Below, piece after piece: positions 17,805 through 27,620 of a stretch of DNA of 52,541 bases (its first letter is position 1; each line of letters opens with the position of its first letter). This DNA is from Azospirillum sp. TSO22-1 (GTDB lineage Bacteria > Pseudomonadota > Alphaproteobacteria > Azospirillales > Azospirillaceae): the NCBI RefSeq assembly GCF_003116015.1, contig NZ_LGQZ01000038.1, positions 1 through 52,541 on the forward strand. Direction: 5' to 3'. The position numbers and the translations under genes were made by a program. The notes below the pieces were generated by a model. The model made no database searches, was not told the DNA's origin, and saw only the letters and a program-made list of their open reading frames with translations.

Positions 17805-18509
17805 ATGGACGAGATCCGATCCACACCGCCGACGCTGGGCTCGGCGGACGTCAGCGCGCTGGCCCACCTCTACCGGGGCGAGTTGTACCGCAGCACGGTC
17901 TGGCGCACCCGGCTCGACGCCACCACCAACTGGGCGGTGGTCACCACCGGCCTGGCGCTGTCGCTGTCCTTCTCCAGCGCCGACGCCTCGCCGCTGCCGC
18001 TGGTGCTGGTCGGGCTGCTGGTCGCGGTGTTCCTGATGATCGAGGCGCGGCGCTACCGCTTCTTCGATTTCTGGCGGATCCGCGCCCACATCCTGGAAGT
18101 GCACTTCTTCGGCCCGATCCTGCTGGGCCAGGGGGTACGGCTGGACACCGGCTGGAACACGGTGCTGCACCAGGACTACCGCGCACCGGCCCTGCACATC
18201 ACGCTGATGGAGGCCGCCGGGCGCCGCCTGCGCCGCAACTACGGCTGGATCTTCGGCATCCAGGTGGCGGCCTACGTGGGCAAGCTGCTGATCCACCCGA
18301 CGCCGATCGCCACCCTCGACCAGCTGTGGACGCGCGCCACCATCGGGCCGGTGCCGGGCGCGGTGGTGATCCTGTGCGGCGTGCTGTTCCACGCCACCTG
18401 GATCACCATCGCCGTGCGCACCTACCGCAGCCGCCGCGGCGCCGACCGCGACCGCCCGCCGAGGCCGGCGCGGGATTCGGTGCTCGATCTGGCGCGCGGG
18501 GCGTCGTGA
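17805..18509 (+). CDS. DUF2270 family membrane protein
   Basis: 234 residues. The N-terminal signature HLYRGELYRSTVWRTRLD followed by TTNWAVVTTG matches DUF2270, a family of unknown function. Four hydrophobic segments are visible: two around 44-80 and two around 168-205, with a cytoplasmic middle containing RRYRFFDFWRIRAH. The start 17805 follows GCAGGAGGG at 17789-17797. It converges on era with no gap: its stop ends at 18509 and era's stop codon begins at 18510. No transport or enzyme motif. Confidence 0.85.
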   Translation: MDEIRSTPPTLGSADVSALAHLYRGELYRSTVWRTRLDATTNWAVVTTGLALSLSFSSADASPLPLVLVGLLVAVFLMIEARRYRFFDFWRIRAHILEVHFFGPILLGQGVRLDTGWNTVLHQDYRAPALHITLMEAAGRRLRRNYGWIFGIQVAAYVGKLLIHPTPIATLDQLWTRATIGPVPGAVVILCGVLFHATWITIAVRTYRSRRGADRDRPPRPARDSVLDLARGAS

Positions 18510-19457
18510 CTATTTCTGTTCGAAGTCGAGGCCCCAGACGCTGTAGCGCTCGGGGTCCTCGGTCCAGTTCTCGCGGACCTTGACGAACAGCATCAGGTGG
18601 ACGCGGCGCTCCAGGAACGCCTCCAGCTCGGTGCGGGCGGCGAGGCCGATCTGCTTGACGCGCGCCCCGCCCTTGCCCAGCACGATGGCCTTCTGGCTGT
18701 CGCGCTGCACGTAGACCACCTGCCGGATCTTCACCGAGCCGTCCTGGAACTCCTCCCACTCCTCGGTCTCGACCGTGGCGGCGTAGGGCAGCTCCTGGTG
18801 CAGCTGGAGGAACAGCTTCTCGCGCGTCACCTCGGCGGCCAGCAGGCGCATCGGCATGTCGGAGATCTGGTCCTCCGGGTACAGCCACGGCCCCTCCGGC
18901 AGGCGCTCGGCGAGGAATTTGCGCAGGTCCTGCACGCCGTCGCCGGTGGCCGCCGACACCATGAAGGTGTCGGTGAAGATGCCCGCGTCGTTCAGCTCGG
19001 CGGTCAGGGCCAGCAGGTTCTCGCGGTGCTTCACCAGGTCGATCTTGTTGAGGACCAGGATCGCCTTGCGCTGCTGCTCCTGCAGCGCCGCAATGATGCC
19101 GCGGGTGTCGTCGTCGATGCCGCGGCGCGACGCGTCCACCAGCACGCCGACGAGGTCGGCGTCGTGCGCGCCCTGCCAGGCGGCGGCGACCATGGCGCGC
19201 TCCAGCCGCTTCTTCGGCGTGAAGATGCCGGGCGTGTCGACGAAGAGGATCTGGCTGTCGCCCTCGATGGTGATGCCCAGCACGCGCGAGCGCGTGGTCT
19301 GCACCTTCGGGCTGACGATCGACACCTTGGCGCCGATCATCGCGTTCAGCAGCGTCGACTTGCCGGCGTTCGGCGCGCCCACCAGCGCGACGAAGCCGCA
19401 GCGGGGATTCTCCGGCTGGTGGCCGGGCAGATCGTCGATGTCGGTCTCGTCAGTCAT
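18510..19457 (-). CDS. era: GTPase Era
   Basis: Essential GTPase that binds the 3' end of 16S rRNA and supports 30S maturation. 315 residues. G1 GAPNAGKST, G3 DTPG, G4 NKID and a C-terminal KH domain with KAIVLGKGGARVKQIG are present. The start ATG 19457 lies inside rnc: the overlap ATGACTGA (19450-19457) contains this start and the rnc stop, implying coupling. An upstream TTG at 19466 is less likely. Confidence 0.97.
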   Translation of the reverse strand: MTDETDIDDLPGHQPENPRCGFVALVGAPNAGKSTLLNAMIGAKVSIVSPKVQTTRSRVLGITIEGDSQILFVDTPGIFTPKKRLERAMVAAAWQGAHDADLVGVLVDASRRGIDDDTRGIIAALQEQQRKAILVLNKIDLVKHRENLLALTAELNDAGIFTDTFMVSAATGDGVQDLRKFLAERLPEGPWLYPEDQISDMPMRLLAAEVTREKLFLQLHQELPYAATVETEEWEEFQDGSVKIRQVVYVQRDSQKAIVLGKGGARVKQIGLAARTELEAFLERRVHLMLFVKVRENWTEDPERYSVWGLDFEQK

Positions 19458-20199
19458 GCACGGCAACTCCCAACTGGCGCAGCAGCGCGCTGGCCGCCTG
19501 CTTCTCGGCGGCGCGCTTGGACGACCCGGTGGCCGTCGCCGGCTCCTCGCCCTGCACCGTCACGCGCACGCAGAACACCGGCTCGTGCGCCGGGCCGCTC
19601 TGGTCCATCATCTCGTAAACCGGCAACGGCCGGCCGCGTCCCTGCGCCCATTCCTGCAGCGCCGTCTTCGGGTCGAGCGGCGGTGGCTGGTGGCGGTCGA
19701 TCATGCCGGCCCAGGCGCCGCGGATGAAGCGCTTCGCCGCCTCCAGCCCGCCGTCCAGGTAGAGCGCGCCGATGGCCGCCTCGCAGGCGTCGGCCAGGAT
19801 GGTGCGGTTGCCGCGCCCGCCGCCGGAATCCTCGGCCGGCGACAGGCGCAGGTAGCGCCCGAGGTCGAGCCCCGCGGCCACCGCGCCCAGCGCCTCGCGC
19901 CGCACCAGCGCGGCGTGCCGCTTGGCGAGCGCCCCTTCCTTCTCGTTCGGAAAGCGCTCCAGCAGCCAGTCGGCGATGCACAGGCCGAGCACCCGGTCGC
20001 CGAGGAACTCCAGCCGCTCGTAGGCGATGCCGGGGCCCTGCGAGGGCGAGGTGCCCTTGTCCGAGCGCTCCAGCCCCATCAGGCTGGGGTGCGTCACCGC
20101 ATCGGCGAGCAGGCCGAGGTCGGCGAACGTGTGGCCGAGCGCCGCAGCGAGTTCGGCGACGTCTGCCCCGCCTTCGGGCTCGATGGCTTCGTTCGTCAC
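19450..20199 (-). CDS. rnc: Ribonuclease III
   Basis: Cuts double-stranded RNA, processing rRNA precursors and many mRNAs. 249 residues: N-terminal nuclease domain with the signature ERLEFLGDRVLGL (metal-binding Glu64 and Asp68), and LADACEAAIGALYLDGG supplying later acidic residues. The C-terminal double-stranded RNA-binding domain ends in SSKRAAEKQAASALL. The start is GTG at 20199, one base after the lepB stop codon. Confidence 0.97.
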   Translation of the reverse strand: MTNEAIEPEGGADVAELAAALGHTFADLGLLADAVTHPSLMGLERSDKGTSPSQGPGIAYERLEFLGDRVLGLCIADWLLERFPNEKEGALAKRHAALVRREALGAVAAGLDLGRYLRLSPAEDSGGGRGNRTILADACEAAIGALYLDGGLEAAKRFIRGAWAGMIDRHQPPPLDPKTALQEWAQGRGRPLPVYEMMDQSGPAHEPVFCVRVTVQGEEPATATGSSKRAAEKQAASALLRQLGVAVHD

Positions 20200-20200
20200 G

Positions 20201-20953
20201 TCAGTTCACGCCGTTGAACAGGCGCGAGAAGCGCAGGTCGAAGGGCCAGCGCCAGACCTCGAAGAAGCGGGTGCCGTCCTCCAGCGAGAAGAACAGGAAC
20301 TCCGCCCGGCCGACCACGTTCTCGACCGGCACGTAGCCGACCATGCTGGGAACGCGGCTGTCCAGTGAGTTGTCGCGGTTGTCGCCCATCATGAACAGGT
20401 GGTTCTCGGGCACCTTGTAGAGCGGCGTGTCGTCCAGCGCCCCGTGGTCGGTCTCCTCGATGATGCGGTGCTTCTTGCCGTTCGGCAGCGTCTCGATGTA
20501 CTGCGCCACGCGGGTCTCGCGGCCCAGGCTGTCCTTGGCGACGTAGTCCTCGATGCGGTCGCGCTGCACGGCCTTGCCGTTGATGTGCAGGACGCCGCCG
20601 ATCATCTGCACCGTGTCGCCGGGCAGGCCGATGACGCGCTTGATGTAGTCGGTCTTGTTGTCGCGCGGCAGCTTGAACACCGCGACGTCGCCGCGCTCCG
20701 GCGTCTTGCCCAGCACGCGCCCCTCGAACAGCGGCAGGCCGAAGGCCACCGTGTGCTTGCTGTAGCCGTACGAGAACTTCGACACGAACAGGTAGTCGCC
20801 GATCAGCAGCGTCGGGATCATCGAGCCCGAGGGGATGTTGAACGGCTCGTAGGCGAAGGTGCGCACGCCGAACGCGATCAGCACCGCGTAGAACACCGTC
20901 TTCAGCGTCTCGCCGATGCTGCCGGCGTCCTTCTTCTTCTCGACCAAGGCCAT
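20201..20953 (-). CDS. lepB: Signal peptidase I
   Basis: Removes signal peptides from exported proteins at the outer face of the inner membrane. 250 residues: one N-terminal membrane segment (about 17-34), catalytic Ser44 in PSGSM, catalytic Lys105 in YIKRVIGLPGD, and the MGDNRDNSLDSR box near the C terminus. The start MALVEKKKD at 20953 was chosen because upstream residues in the long frame read as a shadow of acpS. It lies 29 bases after acpS. Confidence 0.96.
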   Translation of the reverse strand: MALVEKKKDAGSIGETLKTVFYAVLIAFGVRTFAYEPFNIPSGSMIPTLLIGDYLFVSKFSYGYSKHTVAFGLPLFEGRVLGKTPERGDVAVFKLPRDNKTDYIKRVIGLPGDTVQMIGGVLHINGKAVQRDRIEDYVAKDSLGRETRVAQYIETLPNGKKHRIIEETDHGALDDTPLYKVPENHLFMMGDNRDNSLDSRVPSMVGYVPVENVVGRAEFLFFSLEDGTRFFEVWRWPFDLRFSRLFNGVN

Positions 20954-20982
20954 GGGAACTCGATTCTGCGTGTCGGTGTGAG

Positions 20983-21402
20983 TTATTCGGGTTCGGCGCT
21001 GATGACGACGAAAGCTTCGGCCAGCGGGTACTCGTCGGTCAGCGTGACGTGGATGCGGGCGACCATGCCCTTGGGAGTGATCGCCTTCAGGCGGTCGAGC
21101 GCACCGCCGGTGAGCGCCATGGTCGGCTGGCCGCTGGGCAGGTTGACCACGCCCATGTCGCGCCAGAACACGCCGTTGCGGAAGCCGGTGCCCAGCGCCT
21201 TGGCGCACGCCTCCTTGGCGGCGAAGCGCTTGGCGTAGCTGCCGGCGCGCGCGTCGTACTTGCCGCCCTTGCCGACCCGGCGCTCCGACTTGGTGCGCTC
21301 GGTGGGCGTGAAGCAGCGGTCGATGAAGCGCTCGCCGAAGCGCTCCAGGGTCTGCTCGACGCGGCGGATGTCGGTGAGGTCGTTGCCGATGCCGAGGATC
21401 AT
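20983..21402 (-). CDS. acpS: Holo-[acyl-carrier-protein] synthase
   Basis: Transfers 4'-phosphopantetheine from coenzyme A to the serine of acyl carrier protein. 139 residues, close to the usual 120-140. The metal-binding GIGNDLTDI at the N terminus and [15 protein letters not shown] with the catalytic Glu/Lys are present. The start overlaps the pdxJ stop by four bases (ATGA, 21399-21402). Confidence 0.96.
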   Translation of the reverse strand: MILGIGNDLTDIRRVEQTLERFGERFIDRCFTPTERTKSERRVGKGGKYDARAGSYAKRFAAKEACAKALGTGFRNGVFWRDMGVVNLPSGQPTMALTGGALDRLKAITPKGMVARIHVTLTDEYPLAEAFVVISAEPE

Positions 21403-22157
21403 CGCACCGCCCCGGCCCGTGCTCCCGGTCGTTCTTCGTCCATGCGCCGGCGCATGGCGCGGATGGTCTCGCCCAGGCCGACGAACAGCGCCTCGCCGAC
21501 CAGGAAGTGGCCGATGTTCAGCTCGACGATGGTCGGGATGGCGGCGACCGGGCCGACGGTGCCGTAATCCAGCCCGTGTCCGGCGTGGCACTCCAGCCCG
21601 ATGGCCTCGGCGTGCGCCGCCGCCTGCACCAGACGGGTCAGCTCCGACCCGCGGCCGGCTCCCGGTGGGGTGTCGCAGTAGGCGCCGGTGTGCAGCTCGA
21701 CCACCGGGGCGCCCAGCGCGCGCGCGGCGTCCAGCTGGCGCACCTCCGGGTCGATGAACAGCGAGACGCGGATGCCGGCGGCGCCCAGCTCGGCGACGTA
21801 GCGCTCCAGGTGGCCGCGCCCGCCGTCGACGTCCAGGCCGCCCTCGGTGGTGACCTCGGTGCGCTTCTCCGGCACCAGGCAGACGGCGTGCGGGCGGTGC
21901 CGCAGCGCGATGGCCAGCATCTCGTCGGTGGCCGCCATCTCCAGGTTGAGCGGCAGCGTCAGCTCGGCCATCAGGCGCTCGACGTCGGCGTCGCGGATGT
22001 GGCGGCGGTCCTCGCGCAGGTGGGCGGTGATGCCGTCGGCGCCGGCCTCGGCGGCGAGGTGGGCGGCGCGCACGGGGTCGGGATGCTTGCCGCCGCGCGC
22101 GTTGCGCACAGTCGCCACATGGTCGATGTTCACGCCCAGGCGCAGGTAACGGGTCAT
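21399..22157 (-). CDS. pdxJ: Pyridoxine 5'-phosphate synthase
   Basis: Condenses 1-deoxyxylulose 5-phosphate with 3-amino-2-oxopropyl phosphate in the last ring-forming step of vitamin B6 synthesis. 252 residues, normal. Visible: [27 protein letters not shown], and the later HAGHGLDYG motif. The start ATG 22157 begins MTRYLRLG, as in the family; a longer frame to 22181 is possible. pdxA, which makes the substrate, lies in the same window at 30678-31709, so both DXP-route B6 genes are here but not adjacent. Confidence 0.97.
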   Translation of the reverse strand: MTRYLRLGVNIDHVATVRNARGGKHPDPVRAAHLAAEAGADGITAHLREDRRHIRDADVERLMAELTLPLNLEMAATDEMLAIALRHRPHAVCLVPEKRTEVTTEGGLDVDGGRGHLERYVAELGAAGIRVSLFIDPEVRQLDAARALGAPVVELHTGAYCDTPPGAGRGSELTRLVQAAAHAEAIGLECHAGHGLDYGTVGPVAAIPTIVELNIGHFLVGEALFVGLGETIRAMRRRMDEERPGARAGAVR

Positions 22158-22242
22158 CGCGACGCTCCCGGAATCGGCCACGCACCGGCCGGGAGGGCCG
22201 GCGCGGGCACTCGGGACTATATAGCGACGCCGGAGCGCCGCG

Positions 22243-23925
22243 TCACGCCTCCTGCACGGCGCGCAGGAAGTGCTCCACCTCGCCGCGCAGCAAACGGCTC
22301 TCGCCGTTCAGCCGGTCGGCCGCGGAGGCGACGACGCCGGCCATGCCGGTGGTGCGGGAGGCGCCGTCGCTGACCTCGACGATGCTGTTGGACACTTGGC
22401 GGGCGCCGTGCGCCGCCTCCTCGACGTTGCGGACGATCTCGCTGGTCGCCGCCCCCTGCTGCTCGACCGCGCCGGCGATGCAGGTCGCCAGTTCGCTGAG
22501 GCGGCCGATCACCTCCGACACCTCGCGGATGGCCGACACCGCGCCCTCGGTCTGGCCCTGCACGGCGGCGATCTGCTGAATGATCTCCTCGGTGGCGTGC
22601 GCGGTCTGGTTGGCGAGGTTCTTCACCTCGGTGGCGACCACCGCGAAGCCCTTGCCGGCCTCTCCCGCGCGAGCCGCCTCGATGGTGGCGTTGAGCGCCA
22701 GCAGGTTGGTCTGCGAGGCGATGGAGGTGATGAGCTGCACCACCTCGCCGATGCGGCGGCCGGAGTCCGACAGGTCGGCGATGCGGGCGTTCGCCGCCTC
22801 GGCCTGCGCCTGGGCGGCGCGCGAGATGTCGGCGGCCATGCGCACCTGCCGGTCGATCTCTCCGGTGGAGGCGATCAGCTCGCTGGCGGCGGCGGCGACC
22901 GTCTCGACGTTGGCGGTGGACTGCTGGGTGGCGGCCGACACCTCGCCGCTGCGCGCCTGGGTCTGCGACGCGGTGGCGGACAGCTCGCCCGACGCCGAGG
23001 TCAGCTTCTCCAGCGCGTCCTGCACCGCGTGCATCAGCTGCTGTACGGCGCCGTCGAAGTCCCTCGACAACCCCTCCACCCGCTGCTGGCGGGCGAGGCG
23101 GCGCCCGGCGGCGGCATCGGCCTCGTCCTGCAGGCGGCGGTACTCGACGGCACGGTCCTTGAAGGTCTGCAGGGCGGCGGCCATGCCGCCCACCTCGTCG
23201 CCTCGGCCGGCGTGGCCGACCTCCACCGCCAGATCACCCTCGGCCAAGCTCCGCATGGTGCCGGACAGGCCGGCCAGCGGCTTCGTGATGTCGCGGGAGA
23301 TCAGGTGCGCGGCGACCAGCGACAGCAGCACCAGAACCGTGCCGATGCCCATGACCTGGGCGGCGTTCGCCTGGAAGGCGGCATCGACGTCGTCGGTGTA
23401 GACGCCGGTGCCGAGCATCCAGCCCCACGGCGCGAAGGGCGCCGCGTAGGACAGCTTCGGCTGCGGGTCCTTGAAGCCCTGGCGCGCCACCACGTAGGGG
23501 ACGAAGCCGCCGCCGGCCTGCGCCGCCTCGATCATGGCGCGGATGTAGGGCTTGCCGGCGGCGTCCAGCGCGTCCATGCGCGGCTTGCCCTCGTCCTGCG
23601 GGCGCGGGCCGATGACCAGCGAGGTGCCGTCCATCCGGTAGACGAAGACGTAGTCGTTGAGCGGCCCGTAGCGCAACGGCCGCAGCGTGGCGAGGGTCTG
23701 GGCCTTGGCCTGCTCCTCGCTCATCTCGCCCTTGGCGGCGCGCTGCTGGTACGAGGCGGCGATGGAGAGGGCGGCCTGCACCATGTTGCGGACTTGCCCC
23801 TCCTTCTCCGCGACGATGGCGGCGCGCAGGTTGTACAGCGCCACGGCGGACCCCAGCGCCATGCCGGTCAGCACCGCCCCGATCATCAGCAGAATCTTGG
23901 TGCGGATCTTCAGGTTGCTCAGCAT
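22243..23925 (-). CDS. Methyl-accepting chemotaxis protein with single Cache sensor
   Basis: Inner-membrane chemoreceptor, 560 residues. First membrane helix about 8-30; periplasmic sCache_2-type sensor about 35-185 (with [20 protein letters not shown] and [14 protein letters not shown]); second helix about 190-210; HAMP; then a signalling domain with [20 protein letters not shown] and [10 protein letters not shown] that docks CheA/CheW. The C terminus lacks a CheR-docking pentapeptide; it ends HFLRAVQEA. It lies 85 bases upstream of pdxJ and is inserted in the conserved housekeeping run. The ligand is not predictable; sCache_2 sensors often bind small organic acids. Confidence 0.94.
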   Translation of the reverse strand: MLSNLKIRTKILLMIGAVLTGMALGSAVALYNLRAAIVAEKEGQVRNMVQAALSIAASYQQRAAKGEMSEEQAKAQTLATLRPLRYGPLNDYVFVYRMDGTSLVIGPRPQDEGKPRMDALDAAGKPYIRAMIEAAQAGGGFVPYVVARQGFKDPQPKLSYAAPFAPWGWMLGTGVYTDDVDAAFQANAAQVMGIGTVLVLLSLVAAHLISRDITKPLAGLSGTMRSLAEGDLAVEVGHAGRGDEVGGMAAALQTFKDRAVEYRRLQDEADAAAGRRLARQQRVEGLSRDFDGAVQQLMHAVQDALEKLTSASGELSATASQTQARSGEVSAATQQSTANVETVAAAASELIASTGEIDRQVRMAADISRAAQAQAEAANARIADLSDSGRRIGEVVQLITSIASQTNLLALNATIEAARAGEAGKGFAVVATEVKNLANQTAHATEEIIQQIAAVQGQTEGAVSAIREVSEVIGRLSELATCIAGAVEQQGAATSEIVRNVEEAAHGARQVSNSIVEVSDGASRTTGMAGVVASAADRLNGESRLLRGEVEHFLRAVQEA

Positions 23926-24122
23926 GGCGTGCCATTCCCCCGTGTTCTTCGCATGACGCGGACGAATGTCTTTTTGCCGAATTTTCTCGATAGTTGAGCA
24001 AAATGCCATCTATTCGAGTACAAAACAGCACCCGTTACGCGCGAACGAGGTGATACACCACACCAGACGCTTTTCCCAGCCGCCCTGGCTATGCCATTTG
24101 GTCGCAGGCCGGCAGTGTCCTA

Positions 24123-24530
24123 CTATTTTACACGGATACGCGCCGCCAGCTCTTTCAGCGTGTCGAGCGGCGGCCCCTTGCGCGGCCATTCCAGACCGAC
24201 GCCGTCGCCCTCGTGGCGCGGCAGCACGTGCAGGTGGACGTGCGGCACCGTCTGCCAGCCGGCCGGCCGGTTGGCCTGGAGGATGGTGAGGCCGGCGGGC
24301 TCGAATGCCGCCTGCACGGCGCGGGCGACCTTGTGCGCGGTGCGGAACAGCGCCGCCGCCTCGTCCTCGGTCAGGTCGAGGATGGTCTCCGCCGGGCGCC
24401 TCGACGCCACCAGCACGTGGCCGGGGTTGACCTGCCCGGCGTCCATGAAGGCGAAGCTGTGCTCGTCCTCGTAGACCTTGGCGCAGGGGATCTCCCCGGC
24501 GATGATCCGGCTGAAGACGGTCTCGGTCAT
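24123..24530 (-). CDS. HIT family nucleotide-binding hydrolase
   Basis: 135 residues with the histidine triad HVHLHVLPR (His97, His99, His101), the active site for hydrolysing nucleoside phosphoramidates or dinucleotides. N-terminal FSRIIAGEIPC is typical. Cytoplasmic. It starts 13 bases after the TSUP permease stop, so the two form an operon. The 197 bases from its stop to the MCP start hold no gene and probably the MCP promoter. Confidence 0.93.
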   Translation of the reverse strand: MTETVFSRIIAGEIPCAKVYEDEHSFAFMDAGQVNPGHVLVASRRPAETILDLTEDEAAALFRTAHKVARAVQAAFEPAGLTILQANRPAGWQTVPHVHLHVLPRHEGDGVGLEWPRKGPPLDTLKELAARIRVK

Positions 24531-24543
24531 GCCCTTCCTCCCG

Positions 24544-25287
24544 TTATTTGGTCAGGAAGAAATACACCGTCATGGCCGAGCCGACGAGGATGATGAACTT
24601 GCGCAGGTAGGGCGGCGGGATGCGGCGGGCGATGCGGGCACCGGAATAGCCGCCGGCCACGCAGGCCACCAGCATGATCAGCGCCTCCGTCCAGTAGACC
24701 GCGCCGCCGGCGACGAAGGCGACCACCGCGATGGCGTTCAGGCAGCCCGACAGCAGCGACTTCAGCCCGTTCATGGTGTGGATGTCGCGCAGCCCGAAGA
24801 CGCCGAAGGTCGCCAGCATCAGGATGCCGATGCCGCCGCCGAAATAGCCGCCGTAGACGGCGATGAAGAACTGCACGATCAGCACGCCGACCGGCCCCAG
24901 ATGCGTCTTCCTGCGGATGCACGCCGCCAGCTTCGGCCCGGCGGCGAACAGCGCGGTGGCGAACAGCAGCAGCCACGGGATGAGCACGGCGAAGGTGGCG
25001 TCCGGCGTCCACAGCAGCAGCAGCGCCCCCAGCAGCCCGCCGATCAGGCTGATGCCGATGAAGGCCGGCAGGTTGATCTCGGTCAGCTTGCCCAGCTCGC
25101 TGCGGTAGCCGTAGGCGCCGGCCAGCGCGCCGGGGCACACGGCGACGGTGCTGGTGGCGTTGGCGGCGACCGGCGGCACCCCGGCGAACACCAGCGCCGG
25201 AAAGGTCAGGAAGCTGCCGCCACCGGCAACGGCGTTGACCACGCCGGCCGCGTACGCGGCGACGATCAGGAGCAGGGTGGAGAGCAT
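24544..25287 (-). CDS. TSUP (TauE/SafE) family sulfite/organosulfonate exporter-type permease
   Basis: 247 residues, about seven or eight hydrophobic helices. N-terminal AGVVNAVAGGGSFLTFPAL is the TauE/SafE repeat signature, and a second half-repeat appears near 135-165 (VYGGYFGGGIGILML). Such permeases move sulfite, sulfonates or related anions across the inner membrane; the substrate here is unknown. The start at 25287 avoids a polar 19-residue extension that reaches 25344 and would overlap rsh. It is transcribed with the HIT gene and follows rsh by 53 bases. Confidence 0.9.
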   Translation of the reverse strand: MLSTLLLIVAAYAAGVVNAVAGGGSFLTFPALVFAGVPPVAANATSTVAVCPGALAGAYGYRSELGKLTEINLPAFIGISLIGGLLGALLLLWTPDATFAVLIPWLLLFATALFAAGPKLAACIRRKTHLGPVGVLIVQFFIAVYGGYFGGGIGILMLATFGVFGLRDIHTMNGLKSLLSGCLNAIAVVAFVAGGAVYWTEALIMLVACVAGGYSGARIARRIPPPYLRKFIILVGSAMTVYFFLTK

Positions 25288-25340
25288 CGGCGGGCCCGGA
25301 GCGATTGTGCGGCGCACTATGCCCCGAACGATTGAGGGGT

Positions 25341-27524
25341 TCAACGCCCCCGCGCGCGGTCAACCGCGTTGATCACCGGCGTGGCCCGCAGCGCTGCCAT
25401 GATGTTGGTCAGGTGCTTGGCGTCCTTGACGTCGATGTCGATGATCAGCTCGAAGAAGTCGGTGTTGCGGTTGGTGATCTTCAGGTTGGTGATGTTGCCG
25501 CCGTTCTTGCCGATCACCGTGGACAGACTGCCCAGGCTGCCCGGCTCGTTGGCGACCACCAGATGGATGCGGCCGACGTGCTCCTCCGGGTTGTCGGGGC
25601 CGACGTCCCAGGCGACGTCGATCCAGCGCTCCGGCGAGTCGTTGAAGCTCTCCAGCGTCTCGCAGTCGATGGTGTGGATGGTCACGCCCTTGCCGGTGGT
25701 GACGATGCCGACGATGCGGTCGCCCGGCAGCGGGTGACAGCAGCGCGCGTAATGCACCGCCATGCCGGGGATCAGCCCGCGGATCGGCAGCGGCGCCTCG
25801 CGGCCCTTCGGCTTCGGCTTGGGCTTGGCGATCAGCGCCGCGGCCTTGTCGTCGCCGTCCTTGAGCTGCACCGTCTGCTGCGCCAGCGCGTGCGGCTTGT
25901 GGCCGGGGAAGACGGCGTGGAAGACCTCGCGCCCCGAATGCAGGCCCGACCCGACCGCCGCCAGCAGATCGTCCACGCCGGGCTGCTGGAAGATCTTGAG
26001 GACGCCCTCCAGCGCCTTTTCGCCGTAGTCGTAGCCTTCTTGGCGGAACTGCCGCTGCAGGATGGCGCGGCCGAGTTCGATGTACTGCGAGCGCTGCTGG
26101 GTGCGCAGGAACTTGCGGATGCGGGCGCGCGCCTTGCCGGTGACGACGAAGCGCTCCCACCCCGGCACCGGCGTCTGCGCCTTGGAGGTGATGATGTCGA
26201 CCTGGTCGCCGTTCTGCAGCTGGGTGCGCAGCGGCAGCATGCGCCCGTTGATCTTGGCGCCGACGCAGTGGTCGCCGACCTCGGAGTGCACGGCGTAGGC
26301 GAAGTCCACCGGCGTGGCGCCGCGCGGCAGGGCGATCAAATCACCCTTCGGCGTGAAGCAGAACACCTGGTCCTGGAACAGCTCCAGCTTGGTGTGCTCC
26401 AGGAACTCCTCGGGCTTGGTGGCGTGCTCCAGGATGTCGAGCAGCTCGCGCAGCCAGCGGTATTCGCGCGCCCCGGCGCGCGGCTGCCCCTGCTTGTAGG
26501 CCCAGTGCGCGGCGACGCCCAGCTCGCACACCTCGTGCATGTCCTTGGTGCGGATCTGCACCTCGATGCGGTTGCGCTGCGGGCCGATGACGCCGGTGTG
26601 CAGGCTCTTGTAGCCGTTCGGCTTCGGCGTCGAGATGTAGTCCTTGAAGCGGCCCGGCACCACCGGATAGCGGCTGTGGATGATGCCCAGCGCTTGGTAG
26701 CACTCGCCGACGTTCCCGACGATGATGCGGAAGGCCATGATGTCCGACAGCTGCTCGAAGCTGACGTTCTTCTGCTGCAGCTTGCGCCAGATCGAGTAGG
26801 GCGTCTTCTCGCGCCCGCTGATCTGGGCGCCCTCGACGCCGTCGTCCCGCAGCACCTTGCCGAGCTCGTCGATGATGCGCTGGACGCGGTCCTCGCCCTC
26901 CGAGCGCAGGCGCGAGAGCTGCGCCAGGATCGAGTCGCGGGCCTCCGCGTTCAGCTGGGCGAAGGCGAGGTCTTCCAGCTCGTCCTTCACCTGGTGCATG
27001 CCGATGCGCTCGGCCAGCGGCGCGTAGATCTCCAGCGTCTCGCGGGCGATGCGCTTGCGCTTGTCCGGGTTCTTGATGTGGTGGAGCGTGCGCATGTTGT
27101 GCAGCCGGTCGGCCAGCTTGACCAGCAGCACGCGGATGTCCTCGGACATCGCCAGCACCAGCTTGCGGAAGTTCTCCGCCTGCTTGGCCTGTTCGCTCTG
27201 CATCTCCAGGCGCGACAGCTTGGTCACGCCGTCCACCAGCCGGCCGATCTCCCGGCCGAACAGGCGTTCGATGTCCTCCTGGGTGGCGACCGTGTCCTCG
27301 ACCGTGTCGTGCAGCAGCGCCGTCACGATGGTGGCGGCGTCGAGCTTCAGGTTGGTGAGGATGCCGGCGACTTCCAGCGGGTGCGAGAAGTACGGGTCGC
27401 CCGAGGCGCGGGTCTGCGACCCGTGCGCTTTCATGGAGAAGACGTAGGCGCGGTTCAGCAGGTCCTCGTCGGCCGACGGATCGTAGGCCCTTACCCGCTC
27501 AACGAGTTCATATTGCCGGATCAT
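25341..27524 (-). CDS. rsh: Bifunctional (p)ppGpp synthetase/hydrolase (Rsh)
   Basis: Makes and degrades the alarmone (p)ppGpp. 727 residues with all domains in order: HD hydrolase (DPYFSHPLEVAGIL and LLHDTVEDT within 40-95), synthetase domain (about 240-360, with PNGYKSLHTGV), TGS (about 400-460), a helical region, a Cys/His segment (HYARCCHPLPGD) and a C-terminal ACT domain (RIHLVVANEPGSLG onward). The intact HD motif means a SpoT-like bifunctional enzyme, as normal for Alphaproteobacteria. It follows rpoZ, with a hairpin between them at 27582-27606. Confidence 0.97.
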   Translation of the reverse strand: MIRQYELVERVRAYDPSADEDLLNRAYVFSMKAHGSQTRASGDPYFSHPLEVAGILTNLKLDAATIVTALLHDTVEDTVATQEDIERLFGREIGRLVDGVTKLSRLEMQSEQAKQAENFRKLVLAMSEDIRVLLVKLADRLHNMRTLHHIKNPDKRKRIARETLEIYAPLAERIGMHQVKDELEDLAFAQLNAEARDSILAQLSRLRSEGEDRVQRIIDELGKVLRDDGVEGAQISGREKTPYSIWRKLQQKNVSFEQLSDIMAFRIIVGNVGECYQALGIIHSRYPVVPGRFKDYISTPKPNGYKSLHTGVIGPQRNRIEVQIRTKDMHEVCELGVAAHWAYKQGQPRAGAREYRWLRELLDILEHATKPEEFLEHTKLELFQDQVFCFTPKGDLIALPRGATPVDFAYAVHSEVGDHCVGAKINGRMLPLRTQLQNGDQVDIITSKAQTPVPGWERFVVTGKARARIRKFLRTQQRSQYIELGRAILQRQFRQEGYDYGEKALEGVLKIFQQPGVDDLLAAVGSGLHSGREVFHAVFPGHKPHALAQQTVQLKDGDDKAAALIAKPKPKPKGREAPLPIRGLIPGMAVHYARCCHPLPGDRIVGIVTTGKGVTIHTIDCETLESFNDSPERWIDVAWDVGPDNPEEHVGRIHLVVANEPGSLGSLSTVIGKNGGNITNLKITNRNTDFFELIIDIDVKDAKHLTNIMAALRATPVINAVDRARGR

Positions 27525-27581
27525 GCCACCCGACCCGGCGCCATCCGCGCCCTAACGGTTGAAATATCTGGATATATGGAT

Positions 27582-27606
27582 GCGGGTGGCGCGAACGGCC
27601 ACCCGC
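27582..27606 (-). terminator. Hairpin between rpoZ and rsh
   Basis: Nine-bp stem GCGGGTGGC (27582-27590) / GCCACCCGC (27598-27606), seven-base loop, followed on the minus strand by an AT-rich stretch without a solid T-run. It lies 15 bases after the rpoZ stop and could partly terminate or process the rpoZ-rsh transcript. Confidence 0.5.
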
Positions 27607-27620
27607 GCGCCCGCACCGGA

